From positions 3,504,501 to 3,568,500 of the forward strand of contig NC_018485.1 in the NCBI RefSeq assembly GCF_000304315.1: a DNA stretch of 64,000 bases. The letters run 5' to 3'. The notes beneath the pieces are model-generated. The model was not told the DNA's origin. It made no database searches and saw nothing but the letters and a program-made list of their open reading frames with translations. This stretch comes from Methylocystis sp. SC2. Lineage in GTDB: Bacteria > Pseudomonadota > Alphaproteobacteria > Rhizobiales > Beijerinckiaceae. Shown in pieces: positions 54,969 to 64,000 of the stretch (positions are counted from its first letter, which is position 1; every line of letters starts with the position of its first letter). The position numbers and the translations under genes were made by a program.

Positions 54969-55493
54969 TCAGGCGCCTTGGCCACGGCGCCGTTCAAGCG
55001 TGACGAAAGCGAAGTCCGCTTCGTCTTTCGGCCCCCGCGGCGGCGTTTCGCGCGCGATCTCGCGCCAGTCCTTGGGGTCGAGCGCCGGGAAATGCGCGTC
55101 GCCGGCGATATCGAGCGCGACTTCGGTGAGTTCAATCACGTCGGTGAGATCGAGAAAGGCGCGATAGATGTCCTCGCCGCCTGCGATGATGATTTCGTCG
55201 ACGCCGAGCAGCCCGGCCAGCCGTCGCGCCGTCGCCAAGGCTTCGGGGGCATTTGCCGCCACATGGGCGCCTTCGGCCCTGAAATGTGGATCACGCGTCA
55301 GCACGACGCTTTCCCGCCCGGGCAGCGGCCGCCCGATCGATTCGAAGGTGCGCCGTCCCATGATCATCGGCTTGCCCCAGGTGCGCGCCTTATAGCGCTT
55401 GAGGTCGCTCGAAATCCGCCAGGGAAGGCCGTTGGCGACGCCGATCACGCCATTGCGTCCGCGCGCGACGACCGCGACGATTTTGGGCTGCAT
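54969..55493 (-). CDS. folA: Dihydrofolate reductase
   Basis: A 174-residue enzyme that reduces dihydrofolate to tetrahydrofolate with NADPH. Motifs: VVARGRNGVIGVANGLPWRISSDL, the nucleotide-binding MGRRTFESIGRPLPGRESVVLTR, and IIIAGGEDIYRAFL. It lies 6 bases after thyA on the same strand; the two form the usual thymidylate cycle operon. Confidence 0.94.
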   Translation of the reverse strand: MQPKIVAVVARGRNGVIGVANGLPWRISSDLKRYKARTWGKPMIMGRRTFESIGRPLPGRESVVLTRDPHFRAEGAHVAANAPEALATARRLAGLLGVDEIIIAGGEDIYRAFLDLTDVIELTEVALDIAGDAHFPALDPKDWREIARETPPRGPKDEADFAFVTLERRRGQGA

Positions 55494-55499
55494 CGCCGT

Positions 55500-56303
55500 T
55501 TACACCGCGATCGGCGCGGCGATCGCCGGCCACGAATCATAGTTCTCGACGTTCACGTCTTCGTATCGAAAGTCAAAGAGGGAGCGCACCGAAGGATCGA
55601 GCTTGAGGCGGGGCAGGGGCTTTGGCTCGCGCGAGAGCTGAAGTCGCGCCTGCTCGACGTGGTTCAAATAGAGATGCACGTCGCCGAAGCTGTGCACGAA
55701 ATCGCCCGGAACGCAGCCCGTGACCTGCGCGACCATATGCGTGAGCAGCGCATAGCTCGCGATATTGAACGGCACGCCGAGGAAAACATCTGCCGAGCGC
55801 TGATAGAGCTGGCAGGAAAGACGCTTTACGCCGTCAATTTCCGCGACATGAAACTGGAACAGGCAATGGCAGGGCGGCAGCGCCATTTCCTCCACCTGCG
55901 CCGGGTTCCAGGCCGAGACGATCAGCCGGCGCGAGAAGGGATTGCGCTTGATCTCCTCGACGACATGGGCGAGCTGGTCGATATCCCTGTCGCCGTCGGG
56001 CCAGCGCCGCCACTGCATGCCGTAGATCGGACCAAGGTCGCCGTCTTCATTCGCCCATTCGTCCCAGATGGTGACGCCATTGTCGCGCAGATATTTGACG
56101 TTGGTGTCGCCCTGCAGGAACCACAGCAATTCGTGAATCACTGATTTGAGATGCACGCGCTTGGTCGTGACCAGCGGGAAGCCTTGCGAAAGGTCGAAGC
56201 GCATCTGATGGCCGAACAGCGACAGCGTTCCGGTCCCGGTGCGGTCGTCCTTGCGCGCGCCGTCGCGCAGCACTTTGTCGAGGAGGTCGAGATATTGACG
56301 CAT
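55500..56303 (-). CDS. thyA: Thymidylate synthase
   Basis: A 267-residue ThyA that methylates dUMP to dTMP with methylenetetrahydrofolate. It has [16 protein letters not shown] at the start, [33 protein letters not shown], the catalytic cysteine in [12 protein letters not shown], and [20 protein letters not shown]. The product dihydrofolate is recycled by FolA encoded just downstream. Confidence 0.95.
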   Translation of the reverse strand: MRQYLDLLDKVLRDGARKDDRTGTGTLSLFGHQMRFDLSQGFPLVTTKRVHLKSVIHELLWFLQGDTNVKYLRDNGVTIWDEWANEDGDLGPIYGMQWRRWPDGDRDIDQLAHVVEEIKRNPFSRRLIVSAWNPAQVEEMALPPCHCLFQFHVAEIDGVKRLSCQLYQRSADVFLGVPFNIASYALLTHMVAQVTGCVPGDFVHSFGDVHLYLNHVEQARLQLSREPKPLPRLKLDPSVRSLFDFRYEDVNVENYDSWPAIAAPIAV

Positions 56304-56440
56304 GGCGAAGGTTTAGCGCGTCCGCGCCGCGTCGAGAATGCCCTGACGGGTTACATTTCCCCCGGCCAAGCCTTTGCGGACCCGTCACGCGGCCCCTATA
56401 TATTGCCCGCTGGGGAGCGTCGCTTCCCGACAGATGGGGG

Positions 56441-57427
56441 ATGCACATGTCGCGTTTCTTCGCGCTGAGGCGCGGATCGCTGTTTTCTCTTGCGCTTGCG
56501 GCGCTGTTGGCGCTCGCGCCCGCCATCGCCGAAGCGCGGATGGGCGGCGGCGGCAGCTTTGGCAGCCGCGGCTCGCGCAGCTGGTCGGCCCCGCCGTCGA
56601 CCCGAACGATGCCGGGCCAGGCCTCGCCCTTTGAGCGCAGCGTCACGCCGCGCGCCATCCCGGACGCGGCTGGGCCGCGGCAAGGCGCCTTTGGCGGCGC
56701 TTTCGGTCGCGGCATGCTCGGCGGTCTTGCCGGCGGCCTGCTGGGCGCCGGCCTCTTCGGCCTGTTGACGGGCCACGGCCTCTTCGGCGGCATGATGGGC
56801 TTCATGTCGATCATCGGCCTGCTGTTGCAGATCGCGCTGATCGTCTTCCTGGCCCGCATGGCCTTCAATTGGTGGACGCGCCGCAATGCGAACGCCATGG
56901 CGGGGGCGGGTCACCGTCCGAGCCCGGGCTTCACGTCGCCCTTTATGGCGCGCGCGCCTTTCGGCGCGGCGGGCTTCGGTTCGGGCGCCGCGCCGGAGGC
57001 GGCGATGGCGACGCCGATCAAAATCGCGGCCGAGGACTTCAACGCCTTCGAACGCCTGCTCGGCGAAGCGCAGGGCGCCTACAGCCGCGAGGACCTTGGC
57101 GCGCTGCGCGGCATGTCGACGCCGGAAATGGCCTCCTATTTCGACGACGAATTGGAGGACAACCGCCGCAAGGGCGTCATCAACCGCGTCTCGGACGTGA
57201 AATTGCTGCAGGGCGATCTGTCGGAGGCGTGGCGCGAGGGCGTCGACGAATACGCCACCGTCGCCATGCGCTTCGCGCTCAATGACGTGATCGAGGATCG
57301 CGCCACCGGCAAGCCCGTGCCCGGTTCGCCCGGGCCGACGGAGACGTCCGAGGCCTGGACCTTCCGCCGACCGGCGGGCGCCGGGCCGCAGGAGTGGAAG
57401 CTCTCGGCGATTCAGCAGGCGGCGTAA
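56441..57427 (+). CDS. Tim44-like domain protein
   Basis: A 328-residue protein with a signal peptide (about residues 1-32, ending IAEA). A glycine-rich region follows, then one or two hydrophobic spans at about 92-143 (GLLGAGLFGLLTGHG...IIGLLLQIALIVFLARMAF), then a C-terminal Tim44-like domain from about residue 190 (DFNAFERLLGEAQGAYSREDLGALRGMSTPEMASYF ... SEAWTFRRP). The domain is related to the mitochondrial import protein Tim44; the bacterial role is unclear. ATG 56447 is an equally good start. Confidence 0.85.
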   Translation: MHMSRFFALRRGSLFSLALAALLALAPAIAEARMGGGGSFGSRGSRSWSAPPSTRTMPGQASPFERSVTPRAIPDAAGPRQGAFGGAFGRGMLGGLAGGLLGAGLFGLLTGHGLFGGMMGFMSIIGLLLQIALIVFLARMAFNWWTRRNANAMAGAGHRPSPGFTSPFMARAPFGAAGFGSGAAPEAAMATPIKIAAEDFNAFERLLGEAQGAYSREDLGALRGMSTPEMASYFDDELEDNRRKGVINRVSDVKLLQGDLSEAWREGVDEYATVAMRFALNDVIEDRATGKPVPGSPGPTETSEAWTFRRPAGAGPQEWKLSAIQQAA

Positions 57428-57451
57428 GTTCGCCATTGGCTGCAATCTTTT

Positions 57452-57479
57452 GCCCCTCCCGCAAGGGAGGGGCTTTTTT
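57452..57479 (+). terminator. Rho-independent terminator after the Tim44-like gene
   Basis: GCCCCTCCC and GGGAGGGGC pair perfectly around a GCAA tetraloop, followed by six T residues. Confidence 0.93.
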
Positions 57480-57578
57480 ATTGCCGGGCCGGCGCGACGC
57501 GGCGTCTTGACCCTTTGACCGGCGTCCGCAATGTGCGTCGCGCTATGGAATCTGGAACTTTTAACGCGCGCGCCTCCG

Positions 57579-60167
57579 ATGCTGCATGACCTTTCGTCGC
57601 TGCCGATCGACGACGCGCTGCCGGCGATCCGCGCCACGCTTGAGGCGTCGTCCAACCTCGTCGTCGTCGCGCCGCCCGGCGCCGGCAAGACGACTCGCAT
57701 TCCGCTCGCGCTGCTCGGCGCCGAATGGGCCAAGGGCGGCAAGCTCATCCTGCTGGAGCCGCGGCGTCTCGCGGCCCGCGCGGCGGCCAGCCGCATGGCC
57801 GCGACGCTCGGCGAGAGCGTCGGCGAAACGATCGGCCTGCGGATGCGCCTCGAATCGAAAGTCTCGGCGCGAACCCGCGTCGAGGTCGTCACCGAAGGCG
57901 TGTTCGCGCGGATGATTCTCGACGATCCGGCGCTCGAGGGCGTCTCCGGCGTGCTGTTCGATGAATATCACGAACGCTCGCTCGACGCCGATCTCTGTCT
58001 TGCGCTGGCGCTCGACGCCCAGGCGGGACTGCGCGACGATCTGCGGCTCATCGCCATGTCGGCGACGCTCGACGGCGCCCGCGTCGCCGCCCTGATGGAC
58101 GCCAAGACAATCGAGAGCCAGGGTCGCGCCTTCGACGTCGAGACGCGCTATCTTGGCCGCGACGCGGATGCGCGCATCGAAGACGCGATGACGCGCGCGA
58201 TCCTGCGGGCGTTGCGCGAAGAGCGGGGCTCGATTCTCGCGTTTCTGCCAGGGCAGGGCGAAATCATGCGCGTCGCGTCGCGTCTCGCCGAGTCGCGCCT
58301 GCCGGACGACATCGACGTCGCGCCGCTCTATGGCGCGCTCGATCGCGGCGAGCAGGACCTCGCCATCGCGCCGGCGCGGCCCGGCCGTCGCAAGATCGTG
58401 CTCGCCACGTCGATCGCGGAGACCTCCCTCACCATCGACGGCGTGCGCGTCGTCGTCGACAGTGGGCTGGCGCGCGTGCAGCGCTTCGAGCCCGATCTCG
58501 AATTGTCGCGGCTCGAGACCGTGCGCGCTGCGCGCGCCAGCGTCGATCAGCGCCGCGGCCGCGCCGGCCGCACCGAGCCCGGCGTCTGCTATCGCCTGTG
58601 GGACGAACCGCAGACGGCGGCGCTCCCGGCCTTCGCCGCGCCCGAAATTCTCGACGCCGATCTTTCAGGACTGGCGCTCGATCTCGCCGCCTGGGGCGTG
58701 AGCGATCCCGGCGATCTCAAATGGCTCGATCCGCCGCCGGCGCCCGCCTGGAAGGAGGCGGTCGCGCTCGATCGCGAACTCGGGGCGCTCGATGACGATG
58801 GGCGGCTGACCGACATGGGACGCGCCATGCGGGCGCTGCCGCTTGCGCCGCGTTTGGCGCGAATGGCGCTCGAGGCGGCGGGCCATGGCGAGGCGAAGCG
58901 CGCCGCCGAACTCGCCATGCTGCTTTCGGAGCGCGGGATCGGCGGCGCCGACGCCGACCTTTCGCATCGGCTCGAGCGCCTGCACGGCGAAAACGCCAAA
59001 CGCGCGCGCGACGCCCTGCGCCTCGCTGCACAATGGGCGCGGCAGGCGATGGCGGCGGCAGGCGTTTTGCCCCCTCCTCAACCCTCCCCCGCTAACGCGG
59101 GAGAGGGAGTGGACTCGGCGCTTCATCGAGAGAGAGCGAAAGGCCGATCATTATCGTCCCCTCTCCCGCGAAGCGGAGGAGGGACAGGGAGGGGGCAGTT
59201 ATCAGACGGCGCGCTGATTGCGCTCGCCTATCCTGACCGCATCGCGAAATCGCGCGGCGCGCGCGGCGAATTCCTGATGGCGAACGGCCGCGCAGCGATA
59301 TTGCCGATCGAAGATCCGCTGTCGCGCGCGCCATTCCTCGCCGTCGCCGAGCTCACCGGCCGGGCGGCGCAGGCGCGCATCCTCGCGGCCTGCGCGCTCA
59401 CTTCCGACGAGGTCGAGGCGATCGCAGCCGACCGCATCGAGACGCGCGATGAAACCATTTTTGATGCGGCGAGCGCGAGCCTGCGGCGCCGCGCGTTTCG
59501 GCGGCTTGGCGCGATACGTCTTTCCGAACGCAATCTGGCGGTCGAGGCGTCCGACGAAAACGCAAGGATGCTCGCGCGCGGCGTCGCGTCGCTCGGCGTC
59601 GCGCGCCTGCCATGGACGAAGGCGCAAATGCAGCGGCGCGACCGCGTCGACTTTTTGCGCCGCGCAGAGGGCGACGAATGGCCGGACCTCTCCGACGCCG
59701 CTCTGGCGGCAAGCGCCGACGACTGGCTTGCGCCTTTCATCCATGGGCGCGCGTCGCTCGCCGACATTTCGGCTGACGACCTCGAGGCGGCGCTCGCCGA
59801 GCTTCTTCCCTATGAGTTGTCGCGCAGGCTAGACGCCGAAGCGCCGGCCTATTTCGAAACGCCCGCCGGCGCGCGTCACGCGCTCGACTATTCGACCGAG
59901 AATGGGCCGATCCTCGCGGTGCGCGTGCAGGAGCTTTACGGCCTTTCGATTCACCCGACGCTTGCGCGCGGCCGCGCGCCCTTGACGCTTGAACTGCTCT
60001 CGCCGGCGCATCGGCCGATCCAGACGACGCGCGATCTGCCGAGCTTTTGGAAGGGCTCCTGGAGCGAGGTCAAGAAGGAGATGCGCGGACGCTACCCGCG
60101 CCATCTCTGGCCGGACGATCCGGCGGCCGCGCAGCCGACGACCCGCGCCAAGCCGCGGGGCGGGTGA
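57579..60167 (+). CDS. hrpB: ATP-dependent helicase HrpB with an in-frame palindromic insertion
   Basis: A DEAH-box helicase of 862 residues. Walker A is APPGAGKTTR, the DEAH-like box is LFDEYHER, SAT is MSATLDG, and motif VI is QRRGRAGRTEPG. The C-terminal HrpB domain has SWSEVKKEMRGRYPRHLWPDDP. The frame is open throughout, but at about residues 497-540 it reads through a 130-bp double-hairpin repeat that adds a proline/glycine/serine-rich stretch (VLPPPQPSPANAGEG ... PLPRSGGGTGRG). The stretch lies between the helical region and the GALIALAYPDRIAKSRG motif, probably in a surface loop. ATG 57579 is preferred over one 16 codons earlier. Confidence 0.93.
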   Translation: MLHDLSSLPIDDALPAIRATLEASSNLVVVAPPGAGKTTRIPLALLGAEWAKGGKLILLEPRRLAARAAASRMAATLGESVGETIGLRMRLESKVSARTRVEVVTEGVFARMILDDPALEGVSGVLFDEYHERSLDADLCLALALDAQAGLRDDLRLIAMSATLDGARVAALMDAKTIESQGRAFDVETRYLGRDADARIEDAMTRAILRALREERGSILAFLPGQGEIMRVASRLAESRLPDDIDVAPLYGALDRGEQDLAIAPARPGRRKIVLATSIAETSLTIDGVRVVVDSGLARVQRFEPDLELSRLETVRAARASVDQRRGRAGRTEPGVCYRLWDEPQTAALPAFAAPEILDADLSGLALDLAAWGVSDPGDLKWLDPPPAPAWKEAVALDRELGALDDDGRLTDMGRAMRALPLAPRLARMALEAAGHGEAKRAAELAMLLSERGIGGADADLSHRLERLHGENAKRARDALRLAAQWARQAMAAAGVLPPPQPSPANAGEGVDSALHRERAKGRSLSSPLPRSGGGTGRGQLSDGALIALAYPDRIAKSRGARGEFLMANGRAAILPIEDPLSRAPFLAVAELTGRAAQARILAACALTSDEVEAIAADRIETRDETIFDAASASLRRRAFRRLGAIRLSERNLAVEASDENARMLARGVASLGVARLPWTKAQMQRRDRVDFLRRAEGDEWPDLSDAALAASADDWLAPFIHGRASLADISADDLEAALAELLPYELSRRLDAEAPAYFETPAGARHALDYSTENGPILAVRVQELYGLSIHPTLARGRAPLTLELLSPAHRPIQTTRDLPSFWKGSWSEVKKEMRGRYPRHLWPDDPAAAQPTTRAKPRGG
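59068..59197. repeat. 130-bp palindromic element inside hrpB
   Basis: The ends TGCCCCCTCC and GGAGGGGGCA are a perfect 10-bp inverted repeat. Inside are two hairpins: CCCTCCCCCGC-TAAC-GCGGGAGAGGG (one mismatch) and CCCTCTCCCGC-GAA-GCGGAGGAGGG (near match). The layout resembles mobile REP-type elements that normally lie between genes. Here it is translated as part of hrpB. Confidence 0.85.
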
Positions 60168-60196
60168 GCCCTGCGGCCGGGCGAAGCGTGGAACCC

Positions 60197-62863
60197 TTAT
60201 GGCGCGCTCGCGGTCGTGGCGCGCGCGGCGTCGCGCGGCAATCGCTCGATCGTCACTTTCGCTGTGCCGGTGTTGTTGTCGTAAAAAATTTGCTTGCGAC
60301 CATCTAGGGACACATGCGCCGCGTCGTTGACGAAAAGGAATAGTTCTCCCGTATCGCTCGCAACGAATTCCGACACGAAGGTTTTGCGTGGAAACACCGA
60401 ATCGCAGCTCTTGCCGTCGTAGGAGTAGCTGTCTCGCGCCCAAGCCGTCTTGGCGGCATCCAATTCGTCGGCGGGCAGCGGATCGATGCTCAGCGACAGG
60501 CCGCCGTCGACACAAGATTTCACACCGGGGTGATTGGCGCAAAAAGACTTATGTTCGGCTGTTTCGCTGTAATTCAGCGGGAGAACTGAGCATCTTCGCC
60601 CGCGCGGCGACAGAGCGCCGCCGCCGTCGATCGGGACCAGCGGCCACTCTGAAATCCCTCGTGCTCCGATGCGGGCGATGGGATGGAACCAAGCGGCTGA
60701 AGGCCAACGACGTAAGGCGACGCCGGCGGTCTGAACCCAACCTTTCGAATCGAAGCCGTAAGGATCGGTGAGCATCAGCTGATCAAGCCAGGGATCATCG
60801 CTCTTAGGGTCGATGCTGATCGTCAGGCGATAAACAGCGCCGTGCTCAAGCATCCAGCCGCTCGCCCAGCACGGATCGCTGGTCGTAAATCTTCCGCTTC
60901 CGCGCGATACCCATTCGGGCAGACTGGAACCTTCGCAGACGCTCCCGGATCCCGCGAGATAATTAAAGCCAATCCGATTGGCTGCGACGAGGACGGGGAC
61001 GAATATGAAAGCGATCGCATAGATGTAACCCAATATTGCGCGGCTGACGCCCAGAACCGATCCTGCCCCAAATAAGTTTCTCAACTCGCGTACTATATTC
61101 GACGTTGGGCTCGGCGCACGCGTGGGACCTTCTTTTATCTTGTCGTTCTTAATGTTCCAGGCTAGGCGCGCGTGATAGCGGATCGCGTTCTGATACCAGT
61201 CACTCCTCTGGCGAAGAAGGAAATAGTACAGCCCCAGAGCTATGCAAAAAAATGGATGATTTAATGCGGTTTCCACATGGGCGTAGAGAAAGGTGGGCGT
61301 GAAGGACAGGATTATATCGCCGACGCCGCGCAGCACATTTTCGAAGCCTGACAGGAATCGCGACAGAGCGTCGCCAATAGGGCCGAGCACGCGCAGAAGC
61401 CACTGGAACGGGAGCGCGACTACCGAAATCTGGCTCCAAATGCCTTTATTAAAATCCTCGATCACCGGAGCAATCACCGGTAGGGCGAGCACCGTGATGA
61501 ACAGGGCCACAAAGAAATAGTAACCTATTCGATTTAGCCACACATAGTTGAGAGCAATCTCCATTTCTACTGGGGCGGGAGTGCCAAGGCTCTCGATAGC
61601 TCCTTCTACAAGGCCAAGTTCTGGCTCAACACGGCGAACAGTCGTCGAATTGAATTCGGAGTCTACCTTCCTCGCGACCTCTTTCGGTTCGGTGTTGGGT
61701 CGTGTGATGAAGCCACTTGGCATCCAAACGGCGTATTGTTTGGTAATCAACAGGGGTTGATAGTCATAATTTGGGTCGACCAGCCGTTCGATGACCGAAA
61801 AATGAACGATAGGGTTACAATAGGGATTGCCCACCGCGTCATGAAGCGTGTTTACGCGTTGCGCCCATCGATAGATGCGCCCCGCACCTGAGCGAGAGCT
61901 ATGTAATGGTCCGAAAGGCGTTGCAAGTTCATTGAATCTTTCCAGCGCTCCCGGGTGAAATTTCAGGACGCGTAAAGGGTCCTGTTCGACTGAGTTAAAG
62001 GCTTCTTGCAGCAACCAACATAGTGGCACATGTGCGGCCATGTCATCGGGATAGCCTCCTCCGACGTCAGAATGTACTCCAGCAAACCATACCTCTTGTA
62101 TGCGCCCAGGAGATGGGTTTGGCTCTCTAGCAATTCTAATAGGCTGGAAGGTCAAACGCTCGTCATCCAAAGACAAGGCGTGCCTGACACAGCAAACATT
62201 CCTAGGAATAGTATGATCATCAAGAAATTTCACAGGAAAAAACAATAGATGGATCACCGCCCGCAATTCCTCAATCGGAACTCCTAAGGCATCTACTGTA
62301 TCAAAGAGGCCAACAAAGGCTATGCTAACATCGTGACGACCCATTGCATATAGATTTTCATAGTAATCAAATCTAGAGCGATAAAAATACCTGCTGAGCA
62401 AACGAAATAGATAAATTATTTTGTTACTGAGTCTATGAACTAGGTTTTTTGAGGCCGTCTCCGAAGTTGCTTGAAAAGCGTTCCACGCGGCCCTTACAGC
62501 TCGCTCCCTATGCAACTGTGAGCCGTGGATCCGTGGCAAGAGCCCTCTTTTGGCAATAAATTCGATTAGCAAACGAATTGTGAAGGCGCCGCGGCTGAAA
62601 CCGAACATGTAAATTTCGCAATCAGGCTCCCAGTGCCACGACAGAAACCAATAAAGCCTTCGAACGTTAGCAGGGACACCAAATCCGGTTGCGCTGTCGA
62701 GCCATGCCAAAGGGAGAAAGGACTCTGTTCCCACTCCTGGAATGTAGCAAACGACCTGGTCTTGAGAAATTTCCAGCGCTTCCATGATGCGCGCGATGTT
62801 TGAAACTTGAACCCTAAGCCCGTTTCCCGTGCCGTCCGCGAGAAGAACAATTTTTTTGGCCAT
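60197..62863 (-). CDS. Tle1-like (DUF2235) alpha/beta-hydrolase with membrane segments
   Basis: An 888-residue protein. The N-terminal 350 residues match the DUF2235/Tle1-type phospholipase fold: KIVLLADGTGN at the start, nucleophile S90 in MFGFSRGAF, acid in FVGLFDTVDA and histidine in VWFAGVHSDVGGGYPDD. Several hydrophobic segments follow in the middle (FFVALFITVLALPVIAPVI, LGVSRAILGYIYAIAFIFVPVLV). The C-terminus is beta-rich and exported-looking (TGELFLFVNDAAHV). ATG 62863 has GAGG 7 bases upstream. The 5' part (about 61950-62863) is more AT-rich than the 3' part. No type VI secretion genes are nearby, so it is unclear whether it is an effector or a housekeeping lipase. Confidence 0.82.
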   Translation of the reverse strand: MAKKIVLLADGTGNGLRVQVSNIARIMEALEISQDQVVCYIPGVGTESFLPLAWLDSATGFGVPANVRRLYWFLSWHWEPDCEIYMFGFSRGAFTIRLLIEFIAKRGLLPRIHGSQLHRERAVRAAWNAFQATSETASKNLVHRLSNKIIYLFRLLSRYFYRSRFDYYENLYAMGRHDVSIAFVGLFDTVDALGVPIEELRAVIHLLFFPVKFLDDHTIPRNVCCVRHALSLDDERLTFQPIRIAREPNPSPGRIQEVWFAGVHSDVGGGYPDDMAAHVPLCWLLQEAFNSVEQDPLRVLKFHPGALERFNELATPFGPLHSSRSGAGRIYRWAQRVNTLHDAVGNPYCNPIVHFSVIERLVDPNYDYQPLLITKQYAVWMPSGFITRPNTEPKEVARKVDSEFNSTTVRRVEPELGLVEGAIESLGTPAPVEMEIALNYVWLNRIGYYFFVALFITVLALPVIAPVIEDFNKGIWSQISVVALPFQWLLRVLGPIGDALSRFLSGFENVLRGVGDIILSFTPTFLYAHVETALNHPFFCIALGLYYFLLRQRSDWYQNAIRYHARLAWNIKNDKIKEGPTRAPSPTSNIVRELRNLFGAGSVLGVSRAILGYIYAIAFIFVPVLVAANRIGFNYLAGSGSVCEGSSLPEWVSRGSGRFTTSDPCWASGWMLEHGAVYRLTISIDPKSDDPWLDQLMLTDPYGFDSKGWVQTAGVALRRWPSAAWFHPIARIGARGISEWPLVPIDGGGALSPRGRRCSVLPLNYSETAEHKSFCANHPGVKSCVDGGLSLSIDPLPADELDAAKTAWARDSYSYDGKSCDSVFPRKTFVSEFVASDTGELFLFVNDAAHVSLDGRKQIFYDNNTGTAKVTIERLPRDAARATTASAP

Positions 62864-63004
62864 AGCCAAACCTCAAATAACATTAGCTGCTACGCGAAAA
62901 ATCGTAGGACCGTTCGCAGCACTCGGCAAGCGCGTTGGATGTCTTGGCGCGGGGCGGATTTTCGCTTATGCCAAGGCGACGCTCGTCCAAGCGAAGGACT
63001 GTCA

Positions 63005-64000
63005 ATGTTTCCCAAGCCCGTCCCGAATTTGCGCCCCAACACATTCGAATATGAACAAGCGCCGCTCATCAAATCGACCGGCTTTCGCGAATATGACGCG
63101 CGCTGGCTGTTTGGCGCCGACCTCAATTTGATGGGCGTGCAGGCGCTCGGCATGGGCCTCGGCGCGCTGCTGCGCGAATTGGGCGTCGCGCCCGAGATCG
63201 TCGTCGGCCACGACTATCGCAGCTATTCTTCTTCTATCAAGCTCGCGCTTGTAAGCGGCCTGATGGCCGCTGGCGTGCGCGTGCGCGACATCGGCCTCGC
63301 TTTGTCGCCGATGGCCTATTTCGCCCAGTTCGATCTCGATGTCGCGGCGGTCGCGATGGTGACGGCCTCGCATAACGACAATGGTTGGACGGGCGTGAAA
63401 ATGGGCGCGCGCCGTCCGGTGACCTTCGGGCCGGAGGAGATGGGCCGTCTGAAGGAGATCGTTCTCGCCGGCGAATTTCACGAGGCGGAAGGCGGCTCTT
63501 ATCGTTACATCGAGAATTTCGGGGCGCGCTACATTGACGATCTCACCCGTCGGCCGCCGTTCACGCGCAAGATGAAGGTCGTCGCCGCCTGCGGCAATGG
63601 CACCGCCGGCGCCTTCGCGCCGCAGATGCTGGCGCGCCTCGGCTGCGACGTCATTCCGCTAGACGTGACGCCGGACTACACTTTCCCGCGCTACAATCCG
63701 AACCCTGAAGATTTGCATATGCTGCACGCGATCGCCGACAAGGTGCGCGAGACCGGCGCCTGCGTCGGCCTTGGCTTCGACGGCGACGGCGATCGCTGCG
63801 GCGTCGTTGACAATCATGGCGAGGAGATTTTCGCCGACAAGATCGGCGTCATGCTGGCGCGCGATCTCTCGAAGGTCCATCCGAACGCGTCATTCGTCGT
63901 CGACGTGAAATCGACGGGACTTTTCGCGACGGACCCGGAGCTCGTCGCCCGCGGCGTCGTCACGGAATATTGGAAGACCGGACATTCTTACATCAAGCGC
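63005..64000 (+). CDS. Phosphomannomutase/phosphoglucomutase, 5' part
   Basis: An open frame starts at ATG 63005 and runs off the right edge (332 codons seen). It encodes an alpha-D-phosphohexomutase. It has the phosphoserine loop TASHNDNGWTGVKMG, the metal-binding loop GFDGDGDRCGVVDNHG and the sugar-binding region beginning KTGHSYIK. It interconverts hexose 1- and 6-phosphates for polysaccharide or lipopolysaccharide precursors. The N-terminal KSTGFREYDARW replaces the more usual GIRG. manB/algC-like; which sugar is used cannot be fixed. Confidence 0.9.
   Translation, partial: MFPKPVPNLRPNTFEYEQAPLIKSTGFREYDARWLFGADLNLMGVQALGMGLGALLRELGVAPEIVVGHDYRSYSSSIKLALVSGLMAAGVRVRDIGLALSPMAYFAQFDLDVAAVAMVTASHNDNGWTGVKMGARRPVTFGPEEMGRLKEIVLAGEFHEAEGGSYRYIENFGARYIDDLTRRPPFTRKMKVVAACGNGTAGAFAPQMLARLGCDVIPLDVTPDYTFPRYNPNPEDLHMLHAIADKVRETGACVGLGFDGDGDRCGVVDNHGEEIFADKIGVMLARDLSKVHPNASFVVDVKSTGLFATDPELVARGVVTEYWKTGHSYIKR

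Noticed and set aside
54903..56144. 413-codon open frame on the + strand
   Set aside because: It is antisense to folA and thyA, both of which have complete family motifs.
59068..59197. hrpB as a pseudogene broken by an insertion
   Set aside because: The reading frame continues through the element and all helicase motifs lie in one frame, so the gene is probably functional.

Overview
The window looks like chromosomal DNA of a high-GC alphaproteobacterium of the order Hyphomicrobiales. The signs are an orphan NepR-type general stress anti-sigma factor, Omp25-like barrels, Rhizobiales-style palindromic repeats, and overall gene content resembling the Beijerinckiaceae/Methylocystaceae. No methane or methanol oxidation gene lies in the window, so a methanotroph host is only a guess from resemblance.

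Layout. 1-3.3 kb: end of nadD, a small membrane protein, rimO and fabH. 3.4-8.1 kb: a sulfate ABC-transport operon (binding protein, cysT, cysW, cysA) followed by a trans-aconitate methyltransferase gene. 8.5-11 kb: an unusual outer-membrane protein that fuses an alginate-export-type barrel to an Omp25-type barrel, preceded by two perfect inverted repeats. 11.2-12.1 kb: a formate/nitrite-family channel. 12.4-26.0 kb: one compact operon of 16 genes for an actinobacterial-type (group 1h, high-affinity) [NiFe] hydrogenase. It holds both structural subunits, four cluster-specific accessory proteins, the maturation protease, a 35-residue membrane protein, and hypF, hypC, a SIS-domain isomerase, hypD, hypE, hypA and hypB. 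26.0-32.7 kb (minus strand): transglutaminase / circularly permuted ATP-grasp-alpha-E / DUF2126 operon. 33-42.4 kb: a metallopeptidase, lldD, a Tat-exported beta carbonic anhydrase, nepR, psiF, aqpZ, DUF5996, egtD-egtB and a glutathione transferase. 42.6-48.0 kb (minus strand): a paoABC-like molybdenum aldehyde oxidoreductase with its XdhC and MocA maturation proteins.

50.5-54.9 kb is a 4.4-kb island inserted at the 3' end of a tRNA-Pro(CGG) gene. It is bounded by a perfect 52-bp duplication of the tRNA 3' part and carries only two translationally coupled genes. One encodes a short SIR2-family (probable NADase) protein, the other a 941-residue helical-repeat protein. The architecture resembles a defence-associated sirtuin (DSR) split into effector and sensor, and it is the best candidate here for an undescribed system. 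No integrase is present.

55-64 kb: folA, thyA, a Tim44-like protein, an hrpB helicase interrupted in frame by a 130-bp double-hairpin palindromic element, a Tle1-like/DUF2235 alpha/beta-hydrolase with membrane segments, and the start of a phosphomannomutase gene running off the right edge.
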